64,000 bases of DNA. It comes from Xanthostigma xanthostigma (taxonomy: Eukaryota; Arthropoda; Insecta; Raphidioptera; Raphidiidae). Positions within the stretch are counted from its first letter, which is position 1. Each line of letters begins with the position of its first letter. The notes beneath the pieces are model-generated. The model was not told the DNA's origin. It worked only from the letters and a program-made list of their open reading frames with translations, and made no database searches. The stretch covers positions 46,402,401-46,466,400 of the forward strand of contig OY754465.1 in NCBI GenBank assembly GCA_963575645.1, in the 5' to 3' direction. Below are positions 10,892 to 21,270 of the stretch, piece after piece. The translations under genes and the position numbers were made by a program.

Positions 10892-11806
10892 TTAGCTCAA
10901 ATATATATTTAATATATATTTGACAACTTCTGTGGTTAATGATATCTGTAGGTACACTCTCAACGAGTGCTGCTTCGAAGCTTCTCTGGTAGGAGGAAGA
11001 GTGGCCTGATCTGATTTCGGATTCATTGATGCTCTCAAAAAAGCTGAGTATCGTAATTTATTTAGATTTTGTTCCTGGTTAGACGCTTTGTAAATTGCCA
11101 GAAACAGTTTCTCGCCGGCCTGTTCAATACTCTCAGGTGATGTTGAAGGCTCATTAAAAATGTCTGAAATTTTTTGGGTCAGGTCTGGTTTATCCGTGAA
11201 CAGCTTAGCAATTCCCACTTTGCTCTTTCCATGGATTGCAGTGGTGGTGTCGCATCCGGAGAAGCTGTGGAGAAGGAGAATAATTGTCTTGGCAAGTGGA
11301 AACTGTTGAAGTTGTCGCACTGAAAACAATTTGGTTTCCACCTTTCCACGCCCTGGTTTCATAAAGAACACGTTAATATTTGATGGAGCCAATCCCATGA
11401 GGAGGACTATCAAGTCGACATTTTCCCCAACTATTACAACAGTTGGATGAATGGCAGCCTTATCCAACCCGCATCTGACAATAGTACCATCAGCATCTCC
11501 TGTTGCAACAGTTGTTTCAATCCCTGCTGCTGTCATTTTCTCGGTGAGGAACTGAATCAGCCTCGTTTTATTTTTTTCGTTGGCGAGGAAATGCTCCTGT
11601 TTAACAGTGATGATCGTATTTTCGTTACAGTTAATATCAACCGACGTTTTAGTCAGACCTCGTCGCTTCTGCTCTGCTCGTTTAGTGCTGTTGACATCAC
11701 TGTAACCATCAAAAACCACCATACAGTTTGGACCGTAATGTTTCTGGACGTAGGTAATGTATTGATGGCAAATCGTAGAAACGTTGGAGGACGGGTTCCA
11801 TTTCAT
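10892..11806 (-). CDS. FEN1/XPG-like PIN-domain nuclease, partial
   Basis: About 300 residues. Visible motifs in order: MVVFDGYSDVNSTKRAEQKR near residue 30, TRLIQFLTEKMTAAGIET near 80, an acidic TVATGDADGTIVRCGLDKA near 100, VVIVGENVDLIVLL near 124, and HSFSGCDTTTAIHGKSKVG near 180. The spacing of acidic residues (GDAD, ENVD, GCD) matches the metal-binding centre of the FEN1/XPG branch of PIN-fold nucleases. The first methionine given is not necessarily the true start: an open frame continues upstream to the hAT insertion at 11854-12516, which probably split off the N-terminus. The last residues (after VYLQ) probably read into an intron. The protein would act on DNA flaps or junctions. Its role in the element is unknown. 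Confidence 0.6.
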   Translation of the reverse strand: MKWNPSSNVSTICHQYITYVQKHYGPNCMVVFDGYSDVNSTKRAEQKRRGLTKTSVDINCNENTIITVKQEHFLANEKNKTRLIQFLTEKMTAAGIETTVATGDADGTIVRCGLDKAAIHPTVVIVGENVDLIVLLMGLAPSNINVFFMKPGRGKVETKLFSVRQLQQFPLAKTIILLLHSFSGCDTTTAIHGKSKVGIAKLFTDKPDLTQKISDIFNEPSTSPESIEQAGEKLFLAIYKASNQEQNLNKLRYSAFLRASMNPKSDQATLPPTREASKQHSLRVYLQISLTTEVVKYILNIYLS

Positions 11807-11853
11807 ACTCCACGTGTGCGTCGTGATTGGTTGGCGGTGACCTTGCCGCCAGT

Positions 11854-12516
11854 GAGAGATGATACAAAATACTAGGAACAGTTATTTTGGAACGGTTTCG
11901 AACGAGGAACAGATTGGAACAGTTGTCAGTATAATAAAATACCTGTTCCGGGCTGTTCCAATGCTTCGACTGTTCTTCTGCATAAAATAAACATTCTCCG
12001 TTCCCGTTGTCAATTATTATTGTACCTACTTTGCAAACTGCAACAGTTATGCTCTTCACCTACGCCTAGCGTACATTGTACGTAAAGTCGATTTTAGTAT
12101 CACACCATCACATTAACATGCGTCGCAAAGTTTCAGACAAAACTGGACGGCTTATTCATTTTATATTACATACGCGAATAATATTGAACTGTGGTGAAAT
12201 AATATCATTTGATTTTGTCATAGTATATGCATTCTGCAGAACAACTGTTACTTACATTCTGTAAAAGTATATTTTTAATAATTAGGTACCTTAAATTATT
12301 AAACTTGAATAATAGAATTAATTCACGAAAAAATACAAATCATACACATTTCATAATTTGAAATTTTTATAAGTTGCATGTTACAATCTATTCCGAGAAT
12401 GTCAAGGTTCCAACGTTGGAACTGTTGAAAAGTAACAGGTTTTTGGAACTGTTCCGTAAGCGGAACAGGAACGGAACGGAACTGTTATTAAAAAATAACA
12501 GTTTGTACCACCTCTA
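11854..12516. mobile_element. hAT-type MITE inside the nuclease element
   Basis: Flanked by a perfect 8-bp duplication CCGCCAGT (11846-11853 and 12517-12524). Left end GAGAGATGATACAAA and right end TTTGTACCACCTCTA are imperfect inverted repeats. The interior near both ends is full of GGAACAG/CTGTTCC words, which are hAT-like subterminal repeats. Length is 663 bp and no transposase was seen. It disrupts the 5' part of the nuclease gene and is therefore younger than it. Confidence 0.75.
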
Positions 12517-12635
12517 CCGCCAGTCCCTTGCGCCCGACGACGCTACAGAAACGTGCCGAGTGCGCCAGCAGTTTGAACCAATACGTAAAAATGCGAGAAT
12601 TGAGCATAATTAACTTTTCTTCTTTGATATCTCGT

Positions 12636-12894
12636 TAAATATTGATCCCAGCGAAAAAGTGTACAGGACCTTTTTTGTAGAGAATATTATGTACATTGCT
12701 TGAGTAGAAGAACTTTTTTTGCTATGAGCCACCGTTTAGGAGATATAAGAGAAAAACTTTAACAGGGGACCTTAACGCCACCCCCCACCCCTTAGCTCCA
12801 CCCCCATCCATCAGTACTTTGAGTATGTTGCTTCAGACACCATCCCCTACAACTATGCCAAAAATCGCTTTTACACGAATTATTTCCCCTATTT
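12636..12894 (-). repeat. Right TIR of the nuclease element
   Basis: Inverted partner of 10217-10475. The outer boundary is at about 12894, after CCCCTATTT. The next bases outward share no duplication with the left flank. Confidence 0.8.
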
Positions 12895-15800
12895 GGCAGT
12901 ATTTGGTCTTCGTTGATTGAACTATATATATTATGTGCAAATTAGCTAGGATTATGTTGATATTCGTCAACTAAGTCGGAAAAAGTCGTGCCTTTTGAGT
13001 GCTTCCACGGCGTGCGCTACGTGAATAGTTAAAGTTACATGAAAATAATGTATGGCTGAATTAGGCTTTTGAAAAAAAAATAATTATCGATTTTTTTATT
13101 GTATTTTAAAACTTTATTATAAATAATATTGATAATCGATGCGAAAAACTTTCAAAAAACTTTTTTTAAATTAATTATAAGCAATTTAAAATTGATAAAA
13201 TATTAAAAAAAATCACGTGACTGCAAACGCACTAAAATTGTTTTTGACAGTTGTGACGTCATAATGGTAAAATGTATATACGCAGTATACTGTCAATGGC
13301 TTCTACATGTGTATTGACTAAAACATTATGACGTCACATTATGTTCGGGAAATGTCGGCGCGTTCTCGGAACTGGGTACAAAAATTTATTTTTAATTTGA
13401 TATAACTTTTGAATTATAACGAAAATAAAAAAAAGAAAAATAGTTTTGTTATAAAACTTATATACGATCTTTCCATTTATGACAAAAAAAAATTCATTCA
13501 AAAGCCCAATTGTTCCTCTTGAAAATTTCTAAAAAAATGTCCGCGACAGCATATCTCTATCTTCTAAGGATAACTCACAAAAACTATTTTTATCTTTCTT
13601 TTATAAGCAATGATGAATACTTTACGAAGCAGTTTTAATCGATATGGTGTTAATCTCTAATATCTAAATAAAGCTTATTATCTTAAATATTTAATTAAGA
13701 ACATATTTGACAAAATAAATATGGGGACGGTCGGCGGCGGCGGCGGCGAGGATGTCGGCGCGAGAGGGGCTCAGGTATGCGAGGGAGGAACCTAACAAAG
13801 AGAGAATATGAATTTTGTGAGATTGTGTACCTATATGCGGAGAGTAATCTCCGAAACTACTCATCCAATTATTTCCACCAATATTTAGAATGGACCTTCA
13901 GGATGGACAGGCTATATATTATCGCGTTAAAATAAAATCTCTTTTCGTGGAGACCAATTTTGTAACTTAATCGACGAAAAAACAATGGCAATTTATAAAT
14001 TCGGGCGAAGCCGAACCGGGACACTAATTAAATAGTATAAAAATTCTAAGCAAACGAATACTAAATATTTTTCTTGGGGAATCAATAATCATATTTTAAT
14101 GCGCAGTGTCGTTTTTTTTTTAATTTTGCGAATGTCATTTCTGTTTTGTTTATGTGAAATGTGATATGAATATTGAATAACGCTCTATGTGCAGATGAGG
14201 TTTTTTTTTTCATTTCATTTGATCAGCTCGTGTTAGTGATACGTGAACGTATGATAAGACAACATAACCTCAATCGGTCTCTGCTAGCTGCGTATTTACC
14301 AAGGCTGGGAATATGTCTTCGTTCACATTGATATCGGATTTTTTGTCAGTATTTTTTTTCTTACCTGACCGTAGCCACGACATAATATAACAGACGGCAA
14401 ACAAAGAATTGTATATATAGATATTTCGTTAAATTAAACTTCAAAATCACCCAGTTAATGTTTTGAACGTCCTTTAGTTCAGATTTAAGCAACCTGAGTC
14501 TAACTCACTCACTATGAATTTACTTTCATAATATTTCGTAATAATCCGAGAAAAGCGAGATTTTTAAATTTTTTGCTTCTTCAATTTAAATTGAAACTTA
14601 TGTCAGCAAATACTAGAAATATTAATTGTCTTTTTGGGATAAGCAATATTTATTATTTTAAGAGTATTACCCAACCCTAGTTTTGACACGTTTACACGAG
14701 AATCTAGACTCCAGAGTCGAAAAATCAATGAATACCTATCATAACTTTATTGTATATATTGAATGCACAGTCAATTTTCCGTTTTCTCAAAAATGATTTT
14801 AATAAAAGCAAAAAATTTATGGGGCGTTTAAAATAAGTATTCGTTATGCAGTTTCGTCATTTGAACTGTAACTTTTTTACATTTTTATATCCAAAATGTA
14901 TTTAAATTGCAATTTTTTTAAGTGAAAAGTTAACTTTAATCACAGGTATATTTTATATGGGTAGGTAGCTACCGTACCAGAAATACAACATAATTCAATT
15001 AGGGAAGATGAATATACGGTGTAAATTTTTAACAAACATATTGTAATCTGATAACCAGGACAAAATATTATAGTTCTTACCTAATTTGTTAGTTAGATAG
15101 TCTAGTCAATGCATCGAATATAAAATAAAATAACACAATATAAGCTTGTTAGTATATTGGAATACGTATTATTAGCATCCAGACTGCATACCCAATCAGC
15201 ATATTGCCTTGCATATATACTCAGTGGCTCATAAAGTTGTTGAATGCAAAAGCTTTATAACCCCGTCACAAAAAAAGTAAACTGTTAAAATATTAAGGTA
15301 TATTCAAATTAGTTAAGTGTTTCCTGGTATTAAAATTTAAATTGAAAAAAAGACAAAACAATTCTCAAATGATTCGTATCGATCCTTTTCAATACCTAGA
15401 CATGTTTATCCCACCTCTATTTAGTCCAAATTTTTTTCGGGATGTTAATAGGTTTGCACGTTTTGACACTTTATAGGAATTATTTGAGACCACTAGTAGT
15501 GATTTTTTTCTCTTTCGATATCTCAAAAACGAAACGACATAAAGTCATGCGATTCTCATATGCCCAAACTGTTTTAGAAATCCAAGCTAATGATGCTTGT
15601 TGCAAATTTTACACATTTTTAGTATCCATTTTTTACAAGATGTTTACCGTCGTTTCAAGAATACAAAAAAATTCACCAAAAATTCAAATTCAAAGAGCTA
15701 CAGGTTTGTGAAGTCGGGGCTAAAAAAATCCTTAGTGTTCTGAAACAAAAAAAATCTTGATTTTTAAAGACGTCGCTATGACCCGGACCCTAGAAAGAAA

Positions 15801-16011
15801 ATAAAAAAAATCGTTAAATGGCTACGATTTGAAAAAACAAATTTTTTTGATCTGTGTTTTTTAACCTTTCCGAGTTTTTTAAAAATAGTAAAAAAATCCA
15901 AAATCCAAAGCACCCTGATACAGAGGTATATAGAAAGAAGATTTTCACCAAATTTCAAGTAAATCGTTCGATTAGAACTTGAGATATAATGTCGAGCAGG
16001 GTGACATGACA
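12895..16011. other. Non-coding stretch with scattered repeats
   Basis: No gene was recognised; short frames such as 15442-15711 have no motif. It contains the second copy of the window-start repeat (13419-13512) and a short inverted pair TGACGTCATAATG / CATTATGACGTCA (13255 and 13326). A GGC-rich run lies at about 13733-13748. A repeat ending in the GC-rich words cgggcgaagccgaaccggg is at 13795-14015. The rest is AT-rich and unassigned. Confidence 0.45.
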
Positions 16012-16205
16012 CTATCCCCGAACCATTATCCCGACGACAATATCCCCGATTTTAATCCCCGAACGACATTATCCCCGACGACAATATCCCCGATTTTAAT
16101 CCCCGAACGACATTATCCCCGACGACAATATCCCCGATTTTAATCCCCGAACGACAATATCCCCGATTTTAATCCTCGAACGACATTATCCACGATGTCG
16201 ATATC
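16012..16205. repeat. 44-bp minisatellite
   Basis: Tandem units of 44 bp (starts at 16033, 16077 and 16121) built on TATCCCCGATTTTAATCCCC and GAACGACATTATCCCC, with sub-repeats of the ATCCCCGA word. About four units, the last ones degenerating. Confidence 0.85.
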
Positions 16206-16319
16206 CTTGTAACAATATCCTCGATTGTCCGTGTTATATTACGATTTTATCTGGTTTTTCGGAATTAAAAAGCCTGGTTTTAGTAACCTGATGCGGTCGG
16301 TAATTATTCTATCGGTAAT

Positions 16320-16665
16320 CTATAGGATTTGGTTATTTTTTACTATAGGGTTATTTCTTTCAAATCGAGCGAGCAAAGCGAGCGAGCCATTGCCGTAGGG
16401 AGTTTGAACGCCGCTGTTTACTATAGGATTTGGTTATTTTTTACTATAGGGTTATTTCTTTCAAGTCGAACGAGCGAAGCGAGCGACCATTGCCTTAGAG
16501 AGTTTGAATGCCGCTGTTTACTATAGGATTTGGTTATTTTTTACTATAGGGTTATTTCTTTCAAGTCGAACGAGCGAAGCGAGCGACCATTGCCTTAGAG
16601 AGTTTGAATGCCGTTGTTTACTATAGGATTTGGTTATTTTTTACTATAGGGTTATTTTTTTCAAG
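16320..16665. repeat. 100-bp tandem repeat, 3.4 units
   Basis: Units start at 16320, 16421, 16521 and 16621 with CTATAGGATTTGGTTATTTT. They contain a GAGCGAAGCGAGCGA block and end in GCCGCTGTTTA or close variants. The fourth unit is cut after about 45 bp. Units two and three differ by few bases, so the expansion is recent. Confidence 0.9.
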
Positions 16666-17234
16666 TTTTTAAATTTTGATTATAAAAATAAATGTAAAAA
16701 GAACTTTCTAAGTAGTAGTCGATTATGGAATATAAAATCAATTCACCGTGATTTGATATTAAAAAGAAGTTTTGATACAGCTAGAATACTGGATTATGAG
16801 GTCAAAACTCCTAAAGTGCACTTCCATTACCTTCAATAATATTTGTACTGCAGTAAGTAAACCCATGCGCAAAGAATAAAACGAAATAAAATGTATATTA
16901 CATTCGTACTTGCCTTTGATAAAAAACATTTTACTGAACTCTATACTCGACTACGAACGGCGGCACTTGTGAAAACATGTAATGAGCAAGATAACCAAAA
17001 AAATAAAAACTAATATATCAACTACATGTTTATTAAATCTCTCTATTCACAAAACTTTAGAGTTTAGAAAATATAAAATACTTCTACTATAAGAATTTCA
17101 AGCAGGGAAATTGTTCACGTTAAAATAATATATGTACTGGTGTCCTGAAAAAGTTTTTTGGAGCGAAACTTCTTTAGTCACGCTAGAGTGAATAGGATTC
17201 ATTTCGCTGAAAGTGTAACGCATTCTAATAACGC
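16666..17234. other. Non-coding stretch
   Basis: No gene and no delimited repeat was seen between the tandem repeat and the hAT element. Confidence 0.4.
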
Positions 17235-17242
17235 CTCTACGC

Positions 17243-18147
17243 CAGGGGTGACGCACGTATGGCACGCGTGCCTCAGGTGGCACGCGACAAATTATTATGA
17301 GCACGACATTGATTGAGGTGCAAAATCGAAATCATATATATTAATACGCTAAGGTTTAATATGTTTGCCTCCCTTTTTAGAAAAAACTTCACAATTACTC
17401 CACATAAATTATATATCATTTTACAGATAATTGCTTGCTCTAATCACATCGACAACTAAAAAATTTATTATTGCTTTTGTTTTTGTAAATTAATTAAAAT
17501 ACAGCAACGCTGAACAACGTCTGCCATCTGACGGCTTTAATTTTGAAACAACGTCAACACTTCGATCTGTCATCTGACCTTCATATTGTAATACAACAAA
17601 CACATACTGCATACTGCCATCTGACGGCTTTAATTTTGAAACATCGAGCAACGCTGAACAACGTCACAGCAATGCTGCATGACTCCATTTGACGGCGTAG
17701 CTCAACGCTTTTGCTACTTGCGCCTCTATATGACAATTTTAGTAAAATATTTCTTCGATCTGTCATCTGAGCTTCATATTGTAATACAACAAAAAGAAGA
17801 ACGTTATAAGCAGTGTGCAAAATTAGAAACGAATTGAATACCTGCAATCATATTTAAAGAATAATTTTGTAAAGTGATAATTATTGTACTTAGGTATTTA
17901 GTGCGAATATAATTCGCACAGATCACTCTAGTAAATAAAAATATGCTAGATGAATACCTATCACCAAATAACAAATAGAAAAAAGTTTCATAGCGCTCAT
18001 GGTAATATCGAAATTATTGTTTTCATCTATGTTTGATTAATTTTTTTGACAACTAAATCTTTGACTGCTTGTCGGCACGTCATGGTTACATTAAACATTT
18101 TTGAAAAAAAAAATGGCTCGTAGATGTAGAAAGGTTCGCCATTCCTG
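17243..18147. mobile_element. hAT-type non-autonomous element, 905 bp
   Basis: Left end CAGGGGTGACGCACG and right end GGTTCGCCATTCCTG are imperfect inverted repeats of the CAGGGGTGGCGAACC type typical of hAT. The perfect 8-bp duplication CTCTACGC flanks it (17235-17242 and 18148-18155). The interior carries duplicated blocks: TGCCATCTGACGGCTTTAAT at about 17522 and 17617, and CTTCGATCTGTCATCTGA at about 17560 and 17755. No transposase is recognisable. Confidence 0.8.
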
Positions 18148-18155
18148 CTCTACGC

Positions 18156-18754
18156 TATTGATGTATGGATGTGCGTATGTGTATGTGTCTGCAGTCGCAT
18201 GCGTCTGCAATCGACAGCCAATTTTTCGTAGATAGGAAATGTGTTGATCAAAACATTTTAGATCAACTAAAATTTTTTCGATTTCTTAATAAGTTTTTAA
18301 ACATTAATGTTGAAAAAATCGAGCATTAGGTTTTTCAGATGAATATTAGCAGCTTTTTTAATAATAAATTATTTTAACAAACAGGTCAAAGAAATTTAAA
18401 CCATAAATAAAGCAAAATTGGGTTAAAACATGACTTAATTCGAGCCTAATTAATTTATTGTTACGATATTATTTTAATGTTTAAAAATGAAGGAGCAAGT
18501 ACGAATAACATGTTAAATCCATTTTGGTCAATTTAGAGCTTGACTGCATAAATGTGAGTTTAGATCCCACTGAAATTTTAAAGTGTGATTGAGACATATT
18601 TTAATAAAATTAATCATCGATGGAATCAACTCATATCCGCTACCTACATCAATAATAAATATAATAAATAAGTTTGGTAATTAACTCAAATTCCACTTAA
18701 GGAGCAAATTCAATGTATACCGCGGAATCAGATGTGATTTTATTATAAAATAGT
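18156..18754. other. Non-coding stretch
   Basis: No gene or delimited element was seen. Confidence 0.4.
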
Positions 18755-18905
18755 GGTCCCGCCCGGTTTCACTCGGGTGCAAAAGAAAAAATAGGGAAGG
18801 GAGGAACATGAGTACGCACATTCATATTAGTTAACCGAGATGAATGTTGTGTCCAAACATAATGATCGGAGTTACCGTTCAAAAGTTTTTGTCGTTAAAA
18901 ATCAG
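18755..18905 (-). mobile_element. Helitron-like fragment, family H2, second copy
   Basis: Shares with 8922-9090 the blocks CGGGTGCAAAAG/CGGGTGCACAAG, GGGAGG.ACATGAGTACGCAC, ACCGAGATGAATGTTGTGTCC and GGAGTTACCGTTCAAAAGTT. The CTAG end has decayed to ATAG. It is truncated. Confidence 0.5.
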
Positions 18906-19164
18906 TATTTATACTTTTTTTAAGTAATAAATTTCTTTTAAAACAATAATTACTGTAATGAATAAAATATAATAAATATATAATGGGAAACACTGTAGGA
19001 AAATTATTTTTATATAGATACCTATAGTGGTAACAATTTTCAAATGAGCTATTAATTAGATTTATTTAATTTTAATTAGTCGTAATAAAATGTTAAAAAA
19101 TTGAAATGTAAGCCTTAGAAGGAAGAAAGCAATGTAGAAAATAAAAAAAAAATAAAAATATATT

Positions 19165-19236
19165 CGCCGACGTGGGACTTGAACCCACGACCCTGGCATT
19201 AAGAGTCTCATGCGCTACCGATTGAGCTATCCGGGC
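19165..19236 (-). tRNA. tRNA-Lys(CTT)-like sequence, probable pseudogene or SINE head
   Basis: On the - strand it reads GCCCGGATAGCTCAATCGGT, then an anticodon loop CTCTTAA (anticodon CTT opposite 19201-19203), then GGGTCGTGGGTTCAAGTCCCAC. A and B box sequences are near canonical. Against a normal tRNA-Lys the acceptor 3' strand is one base short and pairs poorly, the D stem has a mismatch, and the anticodon stem has two. It is therefore probably a pseudogene or the promoter head of a tRNA-derived SINE. No SINE body could be delimited. Confidence 0.6.
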
Positions 19237-19239
19237 TTG

Positions 19240-20593
19240 TTAATGTAAGGTGCTAATATTGCAATATTTAGTTAGGGCATTTCACCTGATAATATTTGTC
19301 GGACGGACAAATTTTAAGATACATCTTGCAACATTTTTCATTGATCGTAGCGTGATATTATATAGCCTATATAGCCTTCCTCGATAAATAGGCTATCCAA
19401 CAAAACGAGTAGTTTCTGAGATTAGCGCGTTCAACCAAACAAACAAACAAACTTTTCAGCTTTATATTGTAGCAAGCTTTGTTACATTAACTCTCTTTCT
19501 CTCTTTTGTAATATTGTCAAAATTAGTTTTTCCTTAGCTACGCTGGAAAAATGAAGGTTGCTATTATTTGGAAAAAATTCAATTGCTTCCCAATTTCTAT
19601 TGAGAAAACATCAGCTTACGAATTGTTATTAATTCAACCAAAGCGTTTTATTTTTTTAAAGTAAGAACTTAATTAGTGCTTACAATATATTATAGATTAT
19701 ATCTCACAGCAGGGAAAGTCTAGTCATACACACTACAATGACGAATTTTGCCAGGCGAACGTAAAACCTGCAATTGTGACGTACGTCGCTATGACAACCA
19801 TGACGTCAGCATGGTCAGACACCTAGTAAAGCACATGGTTGGATTTCGTATGTGCATAGTTAGACGGCCACATGTTGAACACATTCACCCATGCTGTTCT
19901 CAACTTTGATTTAACACGTTTTGCAAATTTGATATTCATAAGCCTTATTATCTTCAAAGAGAAGAAAAACGATCATTTATCGTCGTTATTTCCATTTGAT
20001 TCGATATTATTTATCTTGCTATTCTCAAGGGTGGCGTTTTTGTATTGAAGAAACGTATTTCTGATAACAGATTTAAGATATAATATATCTGAGCAATGTC
20101 GACTAGAAATAGGTAATTAAATGCAAAGCATTAAAGTCAAGTTTTCAAATAAATTGGTCTTCTGTGGCTCATTATAGCTGGCATCGTTTTATGTAGGTAT
20201 ACGTAATATTATCTACAATCTCACTTATGTGTATAATATGCATTGCTTCTTCTTGTACTTTGTTTTCTTATCTCGTGCTCATTAGGATGTTGTACGCTGT
20301 ACACCGACGCGCGTAATGGCTGCCCTCTCTACCTACTCTATACTCCTTTTATTCGAGTTGCAGCATACATATACGAATAATTTTAGTTTACTTTTTTTAT
20401 ATGCTTGGAAAAATAAAATTTGTTTCTTGTTACCTTCTGGCTTCTAGTTATACAACGAACTACTGTATGAAAAATTGAGTATGGTTTATCGTATATATTT
20501 TTATGAAGTTGAAATTAAGATAAGTCGATTGTATTCGCATAGCTACAGGTCGACACTACACCAGCATAAAGTTTTAGTGTATTTTGAAATAAG
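19240..20593. other. Non-coding stretch with LINE/SINE-tail-like sequence
   Basis: Bases 19300-19460 (TATATAGCCTATATAGCCTTC, then a run of CAAA units) look like a common insect retroposon tail. No gene was seen in the remainder. Confidence 0.4.
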
Positions 20594-20606
20594 AGAAAAC
20601 AATAAT

Positions 20607-20997
20607 TCAATAATTAAAATTATCGACCAATTTTTCAGACACCTATATTAACAAAAAATAATAATTAGTACATTAACGTCGGTCCGGATTTGGATCTTCT
20701 TCAGAAATATGTAACTAAAAAATTGAATTTTTTAAATAATTTTTGAAAATTAATAAAAATTAATTTTTCTTAATTTTCAAAAATTATTTAAAAAATTCAA
20801 TCTTAATTATTCTATTGTAAAATAAGAAAATACTCATTCTTTTTATATTTTTTAGATTACATATTTCTGAAGAAAATCCAAATCCGGACCGAAACGTTAA
20901 TGTATTAATTATTATTAATTGTTAATATAGTTGTCTGAAAAATTGGTCGATAATTTTATTTATTGAAGAATTCTAATCAGACGTTAATCAAAGTTTT
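20607..20997. mobile_element. Hairpin retroposon-like element, copy 1 (13-bp TSD)
   Basis: An almost completely palindromic 391-bp element. Its left arm begins with ATTATCGACCAATTTTTCAG and the right arm ends with the complement. It then has an asymmetric tail, TTCTAATCAGACGTTAATCAAAG, absent on the left. The perfect 13-bp direct repeat AGAAAACAATAAT flanks it (20594-20606 and 20998-21010). The right arm holds CTGAAGA (20867-20873) followed by GAAAC (20891-20895), like a hammerhead core. Long TSDs and a one-sided tail suggest RNA-mediated insertion rather than a classical MITE. Other copies are at 53786-53897 and 57075-57225. Confidence 0.75.
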
Positions 20998-21266
20998 AGA
21001 AAACAATAATGTTGAGTATAACAGAACTTATCTTCTATTTGAAAATAAACACGCGTAAATTAATGTCAAATTTTAACCTAAATTAGTACCACTCCTCATT
21101 TATGATAGTGGAATGATAAAAAATGTAGTTGCATTTATATATAAATTTTCTAGTAACCTGGAAAGTTATTGTAATGAGTTCGAAAATCGAAAATAAAAAT
21201 TTTAACTTTCTACACTTCAAGGTCAATTCAGTATTTTTGAACTACACTATTTTTGGGTGTATGTAT
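20998..21266. other. Non-coding spacer
   Basis: Contains a short block at about 21065-21120 resembling the end of repeat D1 (CCTAAATTAGTACCACT.. compare 60140). No gene. Confidence 0.4.
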
Positions 21267-21270
21267 GTAG

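Larger units (their letters stand above)
10217..12894 (-). mobile_element. TIR element carrying FEN1/PIN-like nuclease gene
   Basis: Two inverted copies of about 259 bp (10217-10475 and 12636-12894) match closely. Both begin AAATAGGGGAAATAATTCG at the outer end and finish GGGATCAATATTTAA at the inner end. Between them, on the - strand, lie an open frame for a nuclease-like protein (10892-11806) and a second one for a cysteine-rich domain (10547-10882), plus a hAT insertion (11854-12516). No clear TSD was found. No DDE transposase is seen. The arrangement is that of a DNA transposon whose only visible gene is a FEN1-like nuclease. That the nuclease moves the element is inference. Confidence 0.7.

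Noticed and set aside
11447..12059. Open frames 11447-11875 (+) and 11709-12059 (-)
   Set aside because: They overlap the nuclease frame in other frames or strands, run into the hAT insertion and show no motif; they are shadows.
16012..16665. CRISPR array
   Set aside because: Units are directly adjacent without unique spacers, and the genome is eukaryotic; these are minisatellites.
19165..19236. Functional tRNA-Lys gene
   Set aside because: The anticodon loop and T arm are good, but the acceptor, D and anticodon stems all contain mismatches or a missing base. I list it as a probable pseudogene or SINE head.
20676..20897. Complete, active hammerhead ribozyme using the upstream ACGTC site
   Set aside because: Stem III would pair, but stem I cannot form directly next to the core because the CTGAAGA itself is part of the palindrome; only a hammerhead-like core is claimed.
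20607..20997. Ordinary TA-insertion or hAT MITE
   Set aside because: The best flanking direct repeat is 13 bp and lies beyond an asymmetric tail, inconsistent with those superfamilies.
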